From positions 186,001 through 250,000 of the forward strand of contig NZ_JBHUWD010000001.1 of assembly GCF_042670205.1 (NCBI RefSeq): a stretch of DNA of 64,000 bases. The letters run 5' to 3'. The DNA is from Luteimicrobium sp042670205. Lineage in GTDB: Bacteria; Actinomycetota; Actinomycetes; Actinomycetales; Cellulomonadaceae. The position numbers and the translations under genes are program-made. Shown here in pieces: positions 33,758 through 41,994 of this stretch (positions within the stretch are counted from its first letter, which is position 1; each line of letters starts with the position of its first letter). The notes under the pieces are model-generated. The model saw nothing but the letters and a program-made list of their open reading frames with translations, ran no database searches and was not told the DNA's origin.

Positions 33758-34773
33758 GCGTCCACCCTCCCAGGGGCCGGGGACACGGGCGACGCCGCGC
33801 CGTCGGGCGGGGTCTTCTTCCAGGCATCCCCGGCCGACGTCGCCCGCGCGAGCCGAGCCGCGAGCGCACCCGCGGCCGCCGCGAACGCGTCCGGGCCGAC
33901 GACGCGGAACGGGGCGTCGAACCGCAGGGCGTCCGCGAGCAGACCCGCCCACGACCACGACCCGGACGAGACGAGCGTCGAGCGCTCGGTGAGGGCCTCG
34001 ACCGCGCCCTCGCGCACCCACGGCGCGACGTCCGACGCCGGCAGGTCGACCACGAACCGCCCGCGGCAGGGCCAGGCGTCCTCGTCGGTCGCGCCCTTCG
34101 CCCGCGCCGCGACGAACGTGACCACGTCGCCGGTGGGGACGGGGCGCGGTACGAACGGGCCCCCGCCCGGCGTCCGGGGCACCAGGCGGTCCACGCGGAA
34201 GATGCGCCAGTCGTCCTGGTCGACGTCCCACGCGACGAGGTACCACCGGCCGCCGCGGGCGACGAGGCCGTGCGGCTCGGCGTGCCGTGCCGGCGCGTCG
34301 AGGTCGCCGTAGGAGAAGCGGAGGCCCCGCTGGCGGCGCACGGCCTCGCTCACGGCCGCGAGGACCGCCGGGTCCGCGCGCTCGGCCGGTGCCGCGGCGG
34401 CGAACCGCACGCCGTCGACCCGGTGCCGCAGGCGCGAGGGCAGGACCTGCCGCACCGTCGCCAGGGCCCTCTCCGCGGCCTCGTCGATGTCGGCGCCGGT
34501 CGTCGGCGCGCTCCGCAGCGCGATCGCGACCGCGACGGCCTGGTCGTCGTCGAACCGGAGCGGCGGGAGCTCCGACCCGGCCTCCAGCCGGTAGCCGCCG
34601 TCGGGACCCTTGACCGCGTCGACCCGGTAGCCGAGCGCGCGCAGCCGGTCGACGTCGCGCCGCACGGTGCGGGTGCTCACGGCGAGACGGTCGGCGAGGG
34701 CCTCCCCGGGCCAGTCGCGTCGGGCCTGCAGCAACGAGAGGAGCGTGAGGAGGCGCGCCGACGGGTCGCTCAT
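33754..34773 (-). CDS. WYL-domain transcriptional regulator (YafY-like)
   Basis: Regulator of 339 residues. N-terminal helix-turn-helix (RLLTLLSLLQARRDWPGEALADRLAVSTRTVRRDVDRLRALGY, 6-50), then a WYL domain at about 140-220 containing HAEPHGLVARGGRWYLVAWD. The C-terminal WCX-like extension follows. Relatives such as PafBC and DriD sense nucleic acid or other ligands through WYL. It is divergent from the VOC/PhnB-like gene with a strong inverted repeat between them, an arrangement common for YafY-like regulators of glyoxalase-fold genes. Start ATG at 34773; a nearby ATG at 34782 is possible. Confidence 0.92.
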   Translation of the reverse strand: MSDPSARLLTLLSLLQARRDWPGEALADRLAVSTRTVRRDVDRLRALGYRVDAVKGPDGGYRLEAGSELPPLRFDDDQAVAVAIALRSAPTTGADIDEAAERALATVRQVLPSRLRHRVDGVRFAAAAPAERADPAVLAAVSEAVRRQRGLRFSYGDLDAPARHAEPHGLVARGGRWYLVAWDVDQDDWRIFRVDRLVPRTPGGGPFVPRPVPTGDVVTFVAARAKGATDEDAWPCRGRFVVDLPASDVAPWVREGAVEALTERSTLVSSGSWSWAGLLADALRFDAPFRVVGPDAFAAAAGALAARLARATSAGDAWKKTPPDGAASPVSPAPGRVDA

Positions 34774-34792
34774 GCCTTCCATCCTGCGCGCA

Positions 34793-34817
34793 GTAGCGGA
34801 CACGATCCGTCCTCTAC
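34793..34817. promoter_or_regulatory. Predicted operator of the WYL regulator
   Basis: Interrupted inverted repeat: GTAG-c-GGAC (34793-34801), seven-base centre, GTCC-t-CTAC (34809-34817). It sits in the 105-base divergent region, 20 bases before the regulator start and 62 before the VOC gene, suited to control both. Confidence 0.65.
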
Positions 34818-34878
34818 CGCTGCGAGCGTCGGTGAGGACGGCCGCACCGGCCGTCCCCACCCCGACGGAGGACCGACC

Positions 34879-35334
34879 ATGGCACTCACCACGACCACGC
34901 ACCTCAACTTCGCGGGCACGGCCTGCGCGGCGCTCGAGCTCTACCGGACCGTGTTCGGCGGCGACGTCCACGTCACCACGTACGCCCAGCTCGGCATGCC
35001 GCAGGACGCGCCCGACGCGGCGAAGGTCGTCTTCGGGCGGCTCGAGACCCCGGGCGGGCTCCGCCTCATGGCCTACGACGTCCCCGGGGGGAGCCGTCCG
35101 GCCCGCGGCTCGGCACGGCGCGAGAACGGGCTGACGGTGACGGACCAGCCGTTCTTCGTCTCGGTCCGAGCCGAGCGCCTCGACGAGGCCGCCTCCTGCT
35201 GGGAGGGCCTCGCGGACGGGGCGACGGTCGTCGAGCCGCTCGCTGCGTCGGCCTGGAGCCCGGGCTTCGGGATGCTCACGGACCGCTTCGGGGTCACCTG
35301 GGTGATCGACGTCGCGTCCCCCGCCGTGGGCTGA
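34879..35334 (+). CDS. VOC/PhnB-like (glyoxalase-fold) protein
   Basis: Protein of 151 residues with the PhnB-type VOC fold: THLNFAGTACAALELYRTVFGGDVHVTTYAQLG at the start and the closing WSPGFGMLTDRFGVTWVIDV typical of 3-demethylubiquinone-like/PhnB domains. Members may be glyoxalases, resistance proteins or simply unknown; the metal residues are not clearly conserved. ATG at 34879 with GGAGG upstream. Its divergent WYL regulator probably controls it. Confidence 0.87.
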   Translation: MALTTTTHLNFAGTACAALELYRTVFGGDVHVTTYAQLGMPQDAPDAAKVVFGRLETPGGLRLMAYDVPGGSRPARGSARRENGLTVTDQPFFVSVRAERLDEAASCWEGLADGATVVEPLAASAWSPGFGMLTDRFGVTWVIDVASPAVG

Positions 35335-35417
35335 GCGACGGTGCGCGGCCCCGGTCGCCCCGGCATCTCACGGACGCCGGGCGACCGGGAGCGCACGCGG
35401 GCGGTATTTTGGGACCC

Positions 35418-35660
35418 ATGACCGCCCCGAACACCCCGGCCCCCTCGCGCGAGCCGTTCACCGTCACCAAGGTCGACCCTCGTCCGGGCGCGTGGCTGCG
35501 CTTCGTCCCGCTCTTCCTGCTGTTCGTCGTCGGGGTGTTCCTCATGGGCGCCGGCGCGTCGTGGGGCGACGACGGCGACGGCAACGCGTGGGTCTTCAGC
35601 CTCGGCCTGCTCGTGGCCTGCGCGCCGTTCTTCATCGGGATGACGTTCCACAAGCGCTGA
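35418..35660 (+). CDS. Small two-helix membrane protein
   Basis: Protein of 80 residues: polar N-terminus of about 25 residues, hydrophobic helix FVPLFLLFVVGVFLMGAG, a short acidic loop (WGDDGDGNAW), a second helix VFSLGLLVACAPFFIGMTF and the end HKR. I recognise no family. It is followed by a strong hairpin terminator. TATTTT upstream at 35404-35409 is the only AT-rich patch and could be part of a promoter. Confidence 0.65.
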   Translation: MTAPNTPAPSREPFTVTKVDPRPGAWLRFVPLFLLFVVGVFLMGAGASWGDDGDGNAWVFSLGLLVACAPFFIGMTFHKR

Positions 35661-35699
35661 CGCCGCGGGAGCGGCGGCGCTCCCCGCCCCAGACCAGCC

Positions 35700-35732
35700 C
35701 CGGGACGGGAGTGCGTCGCCCTCCCGTCCCGG
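35700..35732. terminator. Bidirectional hairpin terminator before metE
   Basis: CCGGGACGGGAG (35700-35711) and its perfect complement (35721-35732) around a nine-base loop. It lies between the convergent membrane-protein gene and metE and can serve both. Confidence 0.75.
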
Positions 35733-35755
35733 CCGGCTTCGTCGCGCTCGGCGCG

Positions 35756-38101
35756 TCAGAGCGTCCCGCGGACCTCGCGCGCCGCGGCCACCAGGTGCTC
35801 CAACGACGGGGTCACCTCGGCGTAGCCGCGGGTCTTGAGCCCGCAGTCCGGGTTCACCCACAGCAGCGTCGGGTCGACGGTCTTGACCGCGAGCTCGAGC
35901 AGCTCGACGACCTCCTCCGTGGAGGGGACGCGCGGGCTGTGGATGTCGTAGACGCCCGGACCGACACCGCGACCGAAACCCTCGTCCCGCAGCTCAAGCA
36001 GGATCTCCATGCGCGAGCGGGCCGCCTCGATCGACGTGACGTCGGCGTCGAGGTGGTCGATCGCGCCGATGACCTCGCCGAACTCCGAGTAGCAGAGGTG
36101 CGTGTGGATCTGCGTGTCCGCGCGCACCCCGGCGGTGGCGAGGCGGAACGACCCCACCGACCAGTCGAGGTAGGCCTCCTGGTCGGCCTTGCGCAGCGGC
36201 AGCAGCTCGCGCAGCGCGGGCTCGTCGACCTGCACGACGGCGATCCCCGCGGCCTCGAGGTCGGCGATCTCGTCGCGCAGGGCCAGGCCGAGCTGGTTCG
36301 CGGTCTCCGCGAGCGGCACGTCGTCGCGGACGAACGACCACGCCATGATCGTGACCGGGCCGGTCAGCATGCCCTTGAGCGGCTTCTCGGTGAGGGACTG
36401 CGCGTACGTCGTCCAGCGCACGGTCATCGGCTCGGGCCGCGATACGTCGCCCCACAGGATCGACGGGCGGGTGCAGCGCGACCCGTACGACTGCACCCAG
36501 CCGTTCGCCGTCACCGCGAACCCGTCGAGCAGCTCGGCGAAGTACTGGACCATGTCGTTGCGCTCGGCCTCGCCGTGCACGAGGACGTCGAGCCCGAGCT
36601 CCTCCTGGAGCGTCACGACCCGCGCGATCTCGTCGCGCATGGCCTGCTCGTACGCCTCGGTCGCCAGCTCGCCCCGGGCGTGGGCCGCGCGCGCCTTGCG
36701 GATCTCGACCGTCTGCGGGAACGACCCGATCGTCGTCGTCGGGAGGGGCGGGAGGGCCAGACGGGCAGCCTGCTCGGCCACCCGGGCGTCGTGCTCGCCG
36801 CGCTGGAAGTCGTGGCGGGAGAGCGCGGCCGTGCGGGCGCGGACGGCGTCCACGCGGACGCCCGCGGCGTCGCGGCGCGAGGCCACGGCGTCCGACGACG
36901 CCCGGACCTCGTCCGCGACGGCGTCCCCGCCGTCGGTGAGCGCCTTCGCGAGCACCGCGACCTCGGCCACCTTCTGGTCGGCGAACGCCAGCCACGCGTG
37001 CAGGTTCGCGTCGAGGGTCGAGTCCTCCCACCGCTCGCCCGCGACGTCGTGCGGGACGTGCTGGAGCGACGTCGACGTCCCGACGACGACGGCCCCCGCC
37101 CCGACCGCCTGCGCCCGGTCGAGCACGTCGAGCCTCGCGGCGAGGTCCGCACGCCAGATGTTCCGGCCGTCGACGACGCCCGCGACGAGCGTCTTCGACT
37201 CCAAGCCGGCCACCGGCGCGGCGGGCAGGGCGCCGCGGACGAGGTCGAGCGCGACCGCCTCGACGTCCGTCGCGGCGACGACGGGCAGCGCCGCGCCCAG
37301 GTCGCCGTACGACGCCTGAAGGAGGATCGCCGGCCGCCGGGCGGCGTCGAGCTCCGTCGCGAGGACCCGGTACGCCTCGGTGACAGCCGCCAGCACGGCC
37401 TCCGGCGTCACGTCCGCGGTGTCGGTCAGGTGGTCGGCGACGAGCCCCGACTCGTCGAGCTGGACCCACGTCGCGCCGGCCTCGTGCAGCTCCCGGAGCA
37501 GCCCCGCGTACACGGGGAGCAGGTCGCCCAGGCGGGACAGCGGCGAGAACCCGGCGGGTGCGTCGTCGTCGGGCTTGGCGAGGAGCAGGAACGTCACCGG
37601 CCCGACGACGACCGGCCGGGTCTCGTAGCCCTCGGCCCGGGCCTCGGTCACCTGGGCGACGAGGCGCGACGCGTCGAGCGCGAACGTCGTGCCCGGGCCG
37701 ATCTCGGGGACGAGGTAGTGGTAGTTCGTGTCGAACCACTTGGTCATCTCGAGCGGTGCGCGCTCGCCGGCGTCGCCGGACGTGCCGCGCGCGGCCGCGA
37801 AGTACGCGTCGAGCCCGGTGAGCCCGTCGAACCGGCGGGGCAGTGCGCCGACCGTCACGGCGGCGTCGAGCACCTGGTCGTAGAACGAGAACGTCTCGGG
37901 GATCGCGGCGCCCGTGCGCGCGAGGCCGAGCTCCGCGAGCCGGGCCCGCGTGCGCGAGCGCAGCGCCGCGGCCTGGGCCTCGAGCTCGCCGGCGTCGGTG
38001 CGGCCCGCCCAGAAGGACTCGACGGCCTTCTTGAGCTCGCGGTTCGGGCCGATCCGGGGGTAGCCGAGGATCGTGCCGGGGGGAAGCGGGGCAAGGGTCA
38101 T
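35756..38101 (-). CDS. metE: Cobalamin-independent methionine synthase
   Basis: Transfers methyl from 5-methyl-THF (polyglutamate) to homocysteine to make methionine, without B12. 781 residues, full length. The N-terminus TILGYPRIGPNRELKKAVESFW is standard. The zinc site is visible in HTHLCYSEF (His and Cys) and VNPDCGLKTR (last Cys), with VLVHGEAERNDMVQYFAE before them. It starts six bases after metF, giving the operon metF-metE that makes and then uses methyl-THF. A SAM-sensing riboswitch sits at the head of the operon. Confidence 0.97.
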   Translation of the reverse strand: MTLAPLPPGTILGYPRIGPNRELKKAVESFWAGRTDAGELEAQAAALRSRTRARLAELGLARTGAAIPETFSFYDQVLDAAVTVGALPRRFDGLTGLDAYFAAARGTSGDAGERAPLEMTKWFDTNYHYLVPEIGPGTTFALDASRLVAQVTEARAEGYETRPVVVGPVTFLLLAKPDDDAPAGFSPLSRLGDLLPVYAGLLRELHEAGATWVQLDESGLVADHLTDTADVTPEAVLAAVTEAYRVLATELDAARRPAILLQASYGDLGAALPVVAATDVEAVALDLVRGALPAAPVAGLESKTLVAGVVDGRNIWRADLAARLDVLDRAQAVGAGAVVVGTSTSLQHVPHDVAGERWEDSTLDANLHAWLAFADQKVAEVAVLAKALTDGGDAVADEVRASSDAVASRRDAAGVRVDAVRARTAALSRHDFQRGEHDARVAEQAARLALPPLPTTTIGSFPQTVEIRKARAAHARGELATEAYEQAMRDEIARVVTLQEELGLDVLVHGEAERNDMVQYFAELLDGFAVTANGWVQSYGSRCTRPSILWGDVSRPEPMTVRWTTYAQSLTEKPLKGMLTGPVTIMAWSFVRDDVPLAETANQLGLALRDEIADLEAAGIAVVQVDEPALRELLPLRKADQEAYLDWSVGSFRLATAGVRADTQIHTHLCYSEFGEVIGAIDHLDADVTSIEAARSRMEILLELRDEGFGRGVGPGVYDIHSPRVPSTEEVVELLELAVKTVDPTLLWVNPDCGLKTRGYAEVTPSLEHLVAAAREVRGTL

Positions 38102-38107
38102 GTCAGT

Positions 38108-39109
38108 TCATCCGTTTCTCTCGGTGGATGCGCTGACCCGCGGCCCTCTGGCCAGGTCCGAGCCGCCGGGCACCGGTGCGGTGCCCGTGCGCTCGCCGCC
38201 GAGGTGGACACCCTCGAGCAGGTCCAGTGCAGCTTCGTGCTTGTTGAACGTGTAGATGTGCAGCCCGGGCGCCCCGGCATCGAGCACCGCCTGCGCGAGC
38301 TCGACGGTGCGGGCGACGCCGATCGCGTGGCGGGTCTCGTCGTCGGGCGCGGCCTCGAGCGCGGGCAGGACGTGCCGAGGCACCGGGACGCCCGTGAGCT
38401 CCTCGACGCGGTGCAGGCGTCGCGGCTCGGTCATGGGGAGGAGGCCCGCGAGGATCGGGATGGTGACCCCGGCGGCGCGTGCCGCCTCGACGAACGACAC
38501 GTACGTGTCGGCCTCGTAGAAGAGCTGGGTGATCGCGAAGTCGGCGCCCGCCTGCTGCTTCTCGAGCAGCCGGCGGACCTCCTGCTCGGGCGTCGTGCCG
38601 GCGGCCAGGTTGCCGCCGGGGAACGTCGCGACGGCGATGGTCAGGGGGCGCGCGGCGGAGCGGAGCGCGTCGCCCGGATGGGCGGCGCAGCGCTCGGCCT
38701 CGACCTCGCGGAGCAGGGCCACGAGCGCGTCGGACGACGTCAGGCCGTCCGGGTCGGGCGCCCAGTCGGGGTTGTTCACGGGGGGGTCGCCGCGGAGCGC
38801 GAGGAAGGACCGGACGCCGTCGGAGAGGAAGTCGTCGATGACCTCGGCGACGTCGTGCCGCGCCGCGCCCACGCAGGTCAGGTGCGCGATCGGCAGGACC
38901 GGCGTCTCACGGAGCAGGCGCGCGACGACCTCGCGCGCGGTGTGCCGGTCGTTCCCGGCCGCGCCGTAGGTGACGGAGATGAAGTCGGGGCGCGCGGCGA
39001 CGAGCCGTTCGGCGACGCCCCAGAACTTGGGCGCGGCCGACGGGTTGCGCGGCGGCATGAGCTCGAAGCTCACCGTCGGGCGGCCGGTCGACGCCAGCGA
39101 GACGCTCAT
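38108..39109 (-). CDS. metF: 5,10-methylenetetrahydrofolate reductase
   Basis: FAD-dependent reductase that turns methylene-THF into 5-methyl-THF for the MetE encoded next. 333 residues. VSFELMPPRN, DFISVTYGAAGNDR, HLTCVG and FLALRGDPP are family motifs, followed by GADFAITQLFYEADTYVSF and PILAGLLPMT. ATG at 39109 is preceded by TGAGG. The 5' leader of about 150 bases holds an S-box-like riboswitch. The substrate methylene-THF is also the product of the GcvT encoded at 12 kb. Confidence 0.96.
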   Translation of the reverse strand: MSVSLASTGRPTVSFELMPPRNPSAAPKFWGVAERLVAARPDFISVTYGAAGNDRHTAREVVARLLRETPVLPIAHLTCVGAARHDVAEVIDDFLSDGVRSFLALRGDPPVNNPDWAPDPDGLTSSDALVALLREVEAERCAAHPGDALRSAARPLTIAVATFPGGNLAAGTTPEQEVRRLLEKQQAGADFAITQLFYEADTYVSFVEAARAAGVTIPILAGLLPMTEPRRLHRVEELTGVPVPRHVLPALEAAPDDETRHAIGVARTVELAQAVLDAGAPGLHIYTFNKHEAALDLLEGVHLGGERTGTAPVPGGSDLARGPRVSASTERNG

Positions 39110-39148
39110 GCGGACGCCTCAGAAACAATTGCCTCTACGAACACTGTG

Positions 39149-39252
39149 TCTCCATCGGACCTGGCGTTAGCACCCTCGTCCCGCGGGAGGCTTCCGTTGG
39201 GGGGTTGCTGCGGTGTCGACGAGCCAGGACTCTCGACCGCTCTGGATGGTGA
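39149..39252 (-). ncRNA. S-box-family (SAM-I/SAM-IV clan) riboswitch of metFE
   Basis: On the minus strand, in order: P1 5' arm TCACCATC (39252-39245), P2 arm GCGGT with GAGAGTCCTGGC, P2 closing ACCGC, the hallmark CAGCAACC, a P3 hairpin, GGTGCTAACGCC, and P1 3' arm GATGGAGA (39156-39149, one mismatch with the 5' arm). These match the SAM-I core. No clear P4 hairpin lies between GGTGCTAA and P1, which instead resembles the SAM-IV or SAM-I/IV layout. High SAM should lower metFE expression. About 40 bases separate it from the metF start. Confidence 0.8.
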
Positions 39253-39368
39253 CGTCGATGCTACGCGCGGGTCATTCCGTGGACCAGCGTTCGTCCGGGT
39301 GATGAGACGGCTACCGTGGGCTGACCAGCGGGGCGACCGGCCCCGGCCGACGGACGAGGACCGCGCCG

Positions 39369-40235
39369 ATGGCACTGCCTGCTGACAGCCACGTCCACAG
39401 CGAGTGGTCCTGGGACACCGGGGGGCCGGCGTCGGACGCGGTGGGACGGATGCGCGCGACGTGCGCCCGCGCCGTCGCGATCGGGCTGCCCGCGCTGTTC
39501 TTCACCGAGCACCTCGACGTCCCGCGCACCTGGCGCGCCGAGCCGCAGGACCTCATGCCCCACCAGCGGGGCTTCATCGACGACACGGGCCGGGTCGACT
39601 TCGCACCACTCGACGCCGCGGGCTACCTCGAGGCCGTCGACCGGATGCGGCACGAGTTCCCCGAGCTCCGCGTCCGCACGGGCGTCGAGCTCGGGCAGCC
39701 GCACGTCGTCGGGGAGCAGGCGGCACGGTTCGTGGATCTGGGCTCGCTCGACCGCGTGCTCGGCTCGCTCCACACGGTGGACCTCGGGGAGGGCCGGGCC
39801 GAGCCCAACACGCTGAACCGGGAGCACGACCCGGCCGCCGTCATGTCCGCGTACCTCGCGGAGATCCCGGTCATGGTCCGGGGCTCCGACGTCTTCGAGG
39901 TCGTCACGCACCTCGACTACGCGGTCCGGCTGTGGCCGGTCGACGACCTCGGGCCGTTCGACCCGCGGCCCTTCGAGGAGGAGTTCCGGGTCGCGCTACG
40001 GGCGGTCGCGGAGGGCGGACGCGCCCTGGAGATGAACACCCGACGGCTCTGGCCGTGGCTCCCGCAGTGGTGGGCCGAGGAGGGCGGCACGACGGTGACG
40101 TTCGGCAGCGACGCCCACACCCCCGACGCGCTGGCAGGGAACTTCCCCGAGGCGACCGCGATGCTCGAGCACTTCGGCTTCCGGCCGGGCCGCGACCCGG
40201 AGGACTTCTGGGTCCGGCTCGGCCGCACCGGCTAG
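39369..40235 (+). CDS. PHP-domain phosphoesterase (histidinol-phosphatase HisJ/HisK-like)
   Basis: Metal-dependent phosphoesterase of 288 residues. The first metal motif is ADSHVHSEWSWD (His8, His10); others are FTEHLD, GVELGQPH, LGSLHTVD, HLDY and TFGSDAHTP, covering the PHP metal set. HisJ-type enzymes hydrolyse histidinol phosphate, but no histidine genes adjoin, so another phosphoester is possible. ATG at 39369. The last four bases overlap the convergent MerR gene. Divergent from metF across the riboswitch region. Confidence 0.87.
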   Translation: MALPADSHVHSEWSWDTGGPASDAVGRMRATCARAVAIGLPALFFTEHLDVPRTWRAEPQDLMPHQRGFIDDTGRVDFAPLDAAGYLEAVDRMRHEFPELRVRTGVELGQPHVVGEQAARFVDLGSLDRVLGSLHTVDLGEGRAEPNTLNREHDPAAVMSAYLAEIPVMVRGSDVFEVVTHLDYAVRLWPVDDLGPFDPRPFEEEFRVALRAVAEGGRALEMNTRRLWPWLPQWWAEEGGTTVTFGSDAHTPDALAGNFPEATAMLEHFGFRPGRDPEDFWVRLGRTG

Positions 40236-41011
40236 GCGCGCTCGCCTGACCTGCCCTCGACGAACGCGACCAGGGCGTCGCGGACGAACGTGGCGCCGTC
40301 CTGCCCGCCGTAGGTCGCCGCGAACCGCGGGTCCGCGACGTAGATCTCCGCGAGCCCGACGACGTACGCGTCCGGCGCGCCCGTGCCGTCCGGCGTCCGG
40401 GGCGTCCCCGGGATGGACGCGAGCCAGGCCACGTGCTCCCGGGCCAGCTCCTGCGCCTCCGGGGACGCCGGGTCGACGCCGCGCTCGGCCGCCGACCGCC
40501 AGGCCGCGACGCGGTCCGCGCTGCGCCGCTGCCAGCCGGCACGCTCGTCGTCGGACAGCCCGCGCCACCACGTGTCGCTCCGCGCGTACGCGTCCGTGCC
40601 CCACCGCTGCTCGACCTCCTCGCGGTGCTGCGTGTGGTCGAAGCCCTCGAACATCTGCTCGGCCATCGGTTCGGTTCCTTCCTCGATCGCGGCGACCGTG
40701 CGCTCGACCGTGGCGATCTGGCGCGCGATCCGCTCCTGCTCGGCGCGCAGCCACGCGGCGTGGGTGCGCAGGGCACGGACCTCGTCGGGCTGGCTCTCCA
40801 GGGCCCGCGCGATCTGCGGCAGCCCGAGGCCCAGGTCGCGCAGCAGCAGGATGCGCTGCAGGCGGACGAGGGCGTCGGCGTCGTAGTAGCGGTAACCGTT
40901 GGAGCCGGTCCGGCTCGGGGGGAGGAGGCCGACGTCGTCGTAGTGGCGGAGGGTGCGGCTCGTCGTGCCGGCGAGGCGCGCGACCTCCTGGATCGACCGT
41001 TCCGTGCTCAT
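40232..41011 (-). CDS. MerR-family regulator with TipA-like effector domain
   Basis: Regulator of 259 residues. N-terminal MerR winged helix: SIQEVARLAGTTSRTLRHYDDVGLLPPSRTGSNGYRYYD (6-44), then the dimer coiled coil (LRAEQERIARQIATVERTVAAIEEG), then a C-terminal TipAS-like domain (FDHTQHREEVEQRWGTDAYARSDTWW), which in TipA binds thiopeptide antibiotics and other compounds. ATG at 41011 is chosen since a 19-bp-spacer promoter ends just before it. A longer frame to 41134 would cross that promoter. Likely activates its own leaderless promoter on ligand binding. Confidence 0.92.
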   Translation of the reverse strand: MSTERSIQEVARLAGTTSRTLRHYDDVGLLPPSRTGSNGYRYYDADALVRLQRILLLRDLGLGLPQIARALESQPDEVRALRTHAAWLRAEQERIARQIATVERTVAAIEEGTEPMAEQMFEGFDHTQHREEVEQRWGTDAYARSDTWWRGLSDDERAGWQRRSADRVAAWRSAAERGVDPASPEAQELAREHVAWLASIPGTPRTPDGTGAPDAYVVGLAEIYVADPRFAATYGGQDGATFVRDALVAFVEGRSGERA

Positions 41012-41018
41012 GTCCTCG

Positions 41019-41049
41019 AGCGTAGAAGTTGACGTCGCGTCAAGGTCAA
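41019..41049 (-). promoter_or_regulatory. MerR-type promoter (19-bp spacer) with operator
   Basis: Reading leftward: -35 TTGACC (41049-41044), a 19-base spacer, -10 TACGCT (41024-41019), seven bases to the ATG. In the spacer sits the perfect inverted repeat TTGACG-cga-CGTCAA (41029-41043). Long spacers with a central palindrome are the mark of MerR-activated promoters. No ribosome site, so the mRNA is probably leaderless. Confidence 0.75.
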
Positions 41050-41081
41050 GGGGTGCGTCGGCGCGTGGGTAGGGTCGAGCG

Positions 41082-41664
41082 GTGAGTGCTGCCGACGCCT
41101 TTCCCGCCGCCGCCTTCGCGCGGACCCTTCGCACCTGGCCCGCGCCCGACGACGGCCAGGCCGCCCTCCGCGACGCCTACCGCGCGTTCGTGGCCGAGCA
41201 GGGCGACGCGGCCGCCCGGCGCGACGGCGGGCCCGAGCACCTCACCGCCAGCGCCTTCCTGCTCTCGGAGGACCTCACGCGCGTGCTGCTCTGCTACCAC
41301 CGCAAGGGGCAGTTCTGGGTCCAGCTCGGCGGGCACGTCGAGCCGTCCGACCCGAGCCTGCCCGAGGCCGCGCTCCGCGAGGCGCGCGAGGAGTCGGGGG
41401 CTCGCCGACGTCCGGCTGGTCACGGACGACCCCGCCGACCTCAACCGGCACGAGCTCGCCGCCGCGTTCGGCGCGTGCCGCGCGCACTGGGACGTCGGGT
41501 ACGTGGCGACCGCCTCCACGACCGAGCGGGTCGTCGTGAGCGACGAGAGCGAGGACGTCCGCTGGTTCGGCGTCGACGCCCTGCCGGGCGACGTCCCGGA
41601 CGGGCTGCCGGCGCGCGTCGCCTACGCCGTCGGGCGGGCGAAGCTGGCGCTCGGCTCGTTCTGA
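41082..41664 (+). pseudogene. Nudix hydrolase with a frameshift
   Basis: A Nudix gene split between two frames. From GTG at 41082 one frame reads TASAFLLSEDLTRVLLCYHR, GQFWVQLGGHVEP and LPEAALREAREESG, including most of the Nudix box. At a run of five G (41396-41400) it goes out of frame, and the continuation LADVRLVTDDPADLNRHELA to LGSF is in the next frame, ending at 41664. Removing one G restores a normal NUDIX protein of about 193 residues. Either a recent frameshift or a sequencing error in a homopolymer. Divergent from the MerR gene. Confidence 0.85.
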
Positions 41665-41698
41665 GCTGCCCTCTGGGACGCCCGGGTGCGGCGGCGGC

Positions 41699-41994
41699 TC
41701 ACAGACCGAGCATCGCCCGGAGCCACTCGTCGACCTCCGCCATCGTGGCGGCGTCGACGCCGCCCGCGACGGCGACCACGCGGTCACGGCTGATCGTGCG
41801 GACCTGTTCCGTCATCGCCCAGGACGGCCTGGCGAGCCCGTGATCCCCGCGCAACGCGACCTGGTTCGACCAACCGCGCTCGACCGTCGTCACGGGCAGC
41901 GCCACGACGAGGGTGGTCACGGCGCGCAGGTAGCCCCCCGGCTGGACACGACGAGCGCGGGACGGCGACCCGACTGCTCACGGCCGCGCGTCGG
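41699..41994 (-). pseudogene. MazF/PemK-type toxin remnant, truncated and frameshifted
   Basis: The C-terminal part reads VALPVTTVERGWSNQVALRG, PSWAMTEQVRTISRDRV to WLRAMLGL, a typical MazF/PemK endoribonuclease end. Upstream in another frame are PTRGREQSGRRPALVVSSRG, the usual MazF N-terminal part. The frames meet at a run of six C (41934-41939, plus strand); four or seven would restore the frame. The first strands of MazF are missing, as the region runs into the end of the metallo-hydrolase gene. No antitoxin gene is seen. Probably dead. Confidence 0.75.

Noticed and set aside
35492..39385. A 1297-residue plus-strand open frame under metE and metF
   Set aside because: Shadow of metE/metF, which have complete motifs and a riboswitch on the minus strand.
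41699..41920. A functional 73-residue MazF toxin starting at the internal GTG (41920)
   Set aside because: It would lack the N-terminal strands with the catalytic arginine region; the missing part is found out of frame upstream, so a pseudogene is the better reading.
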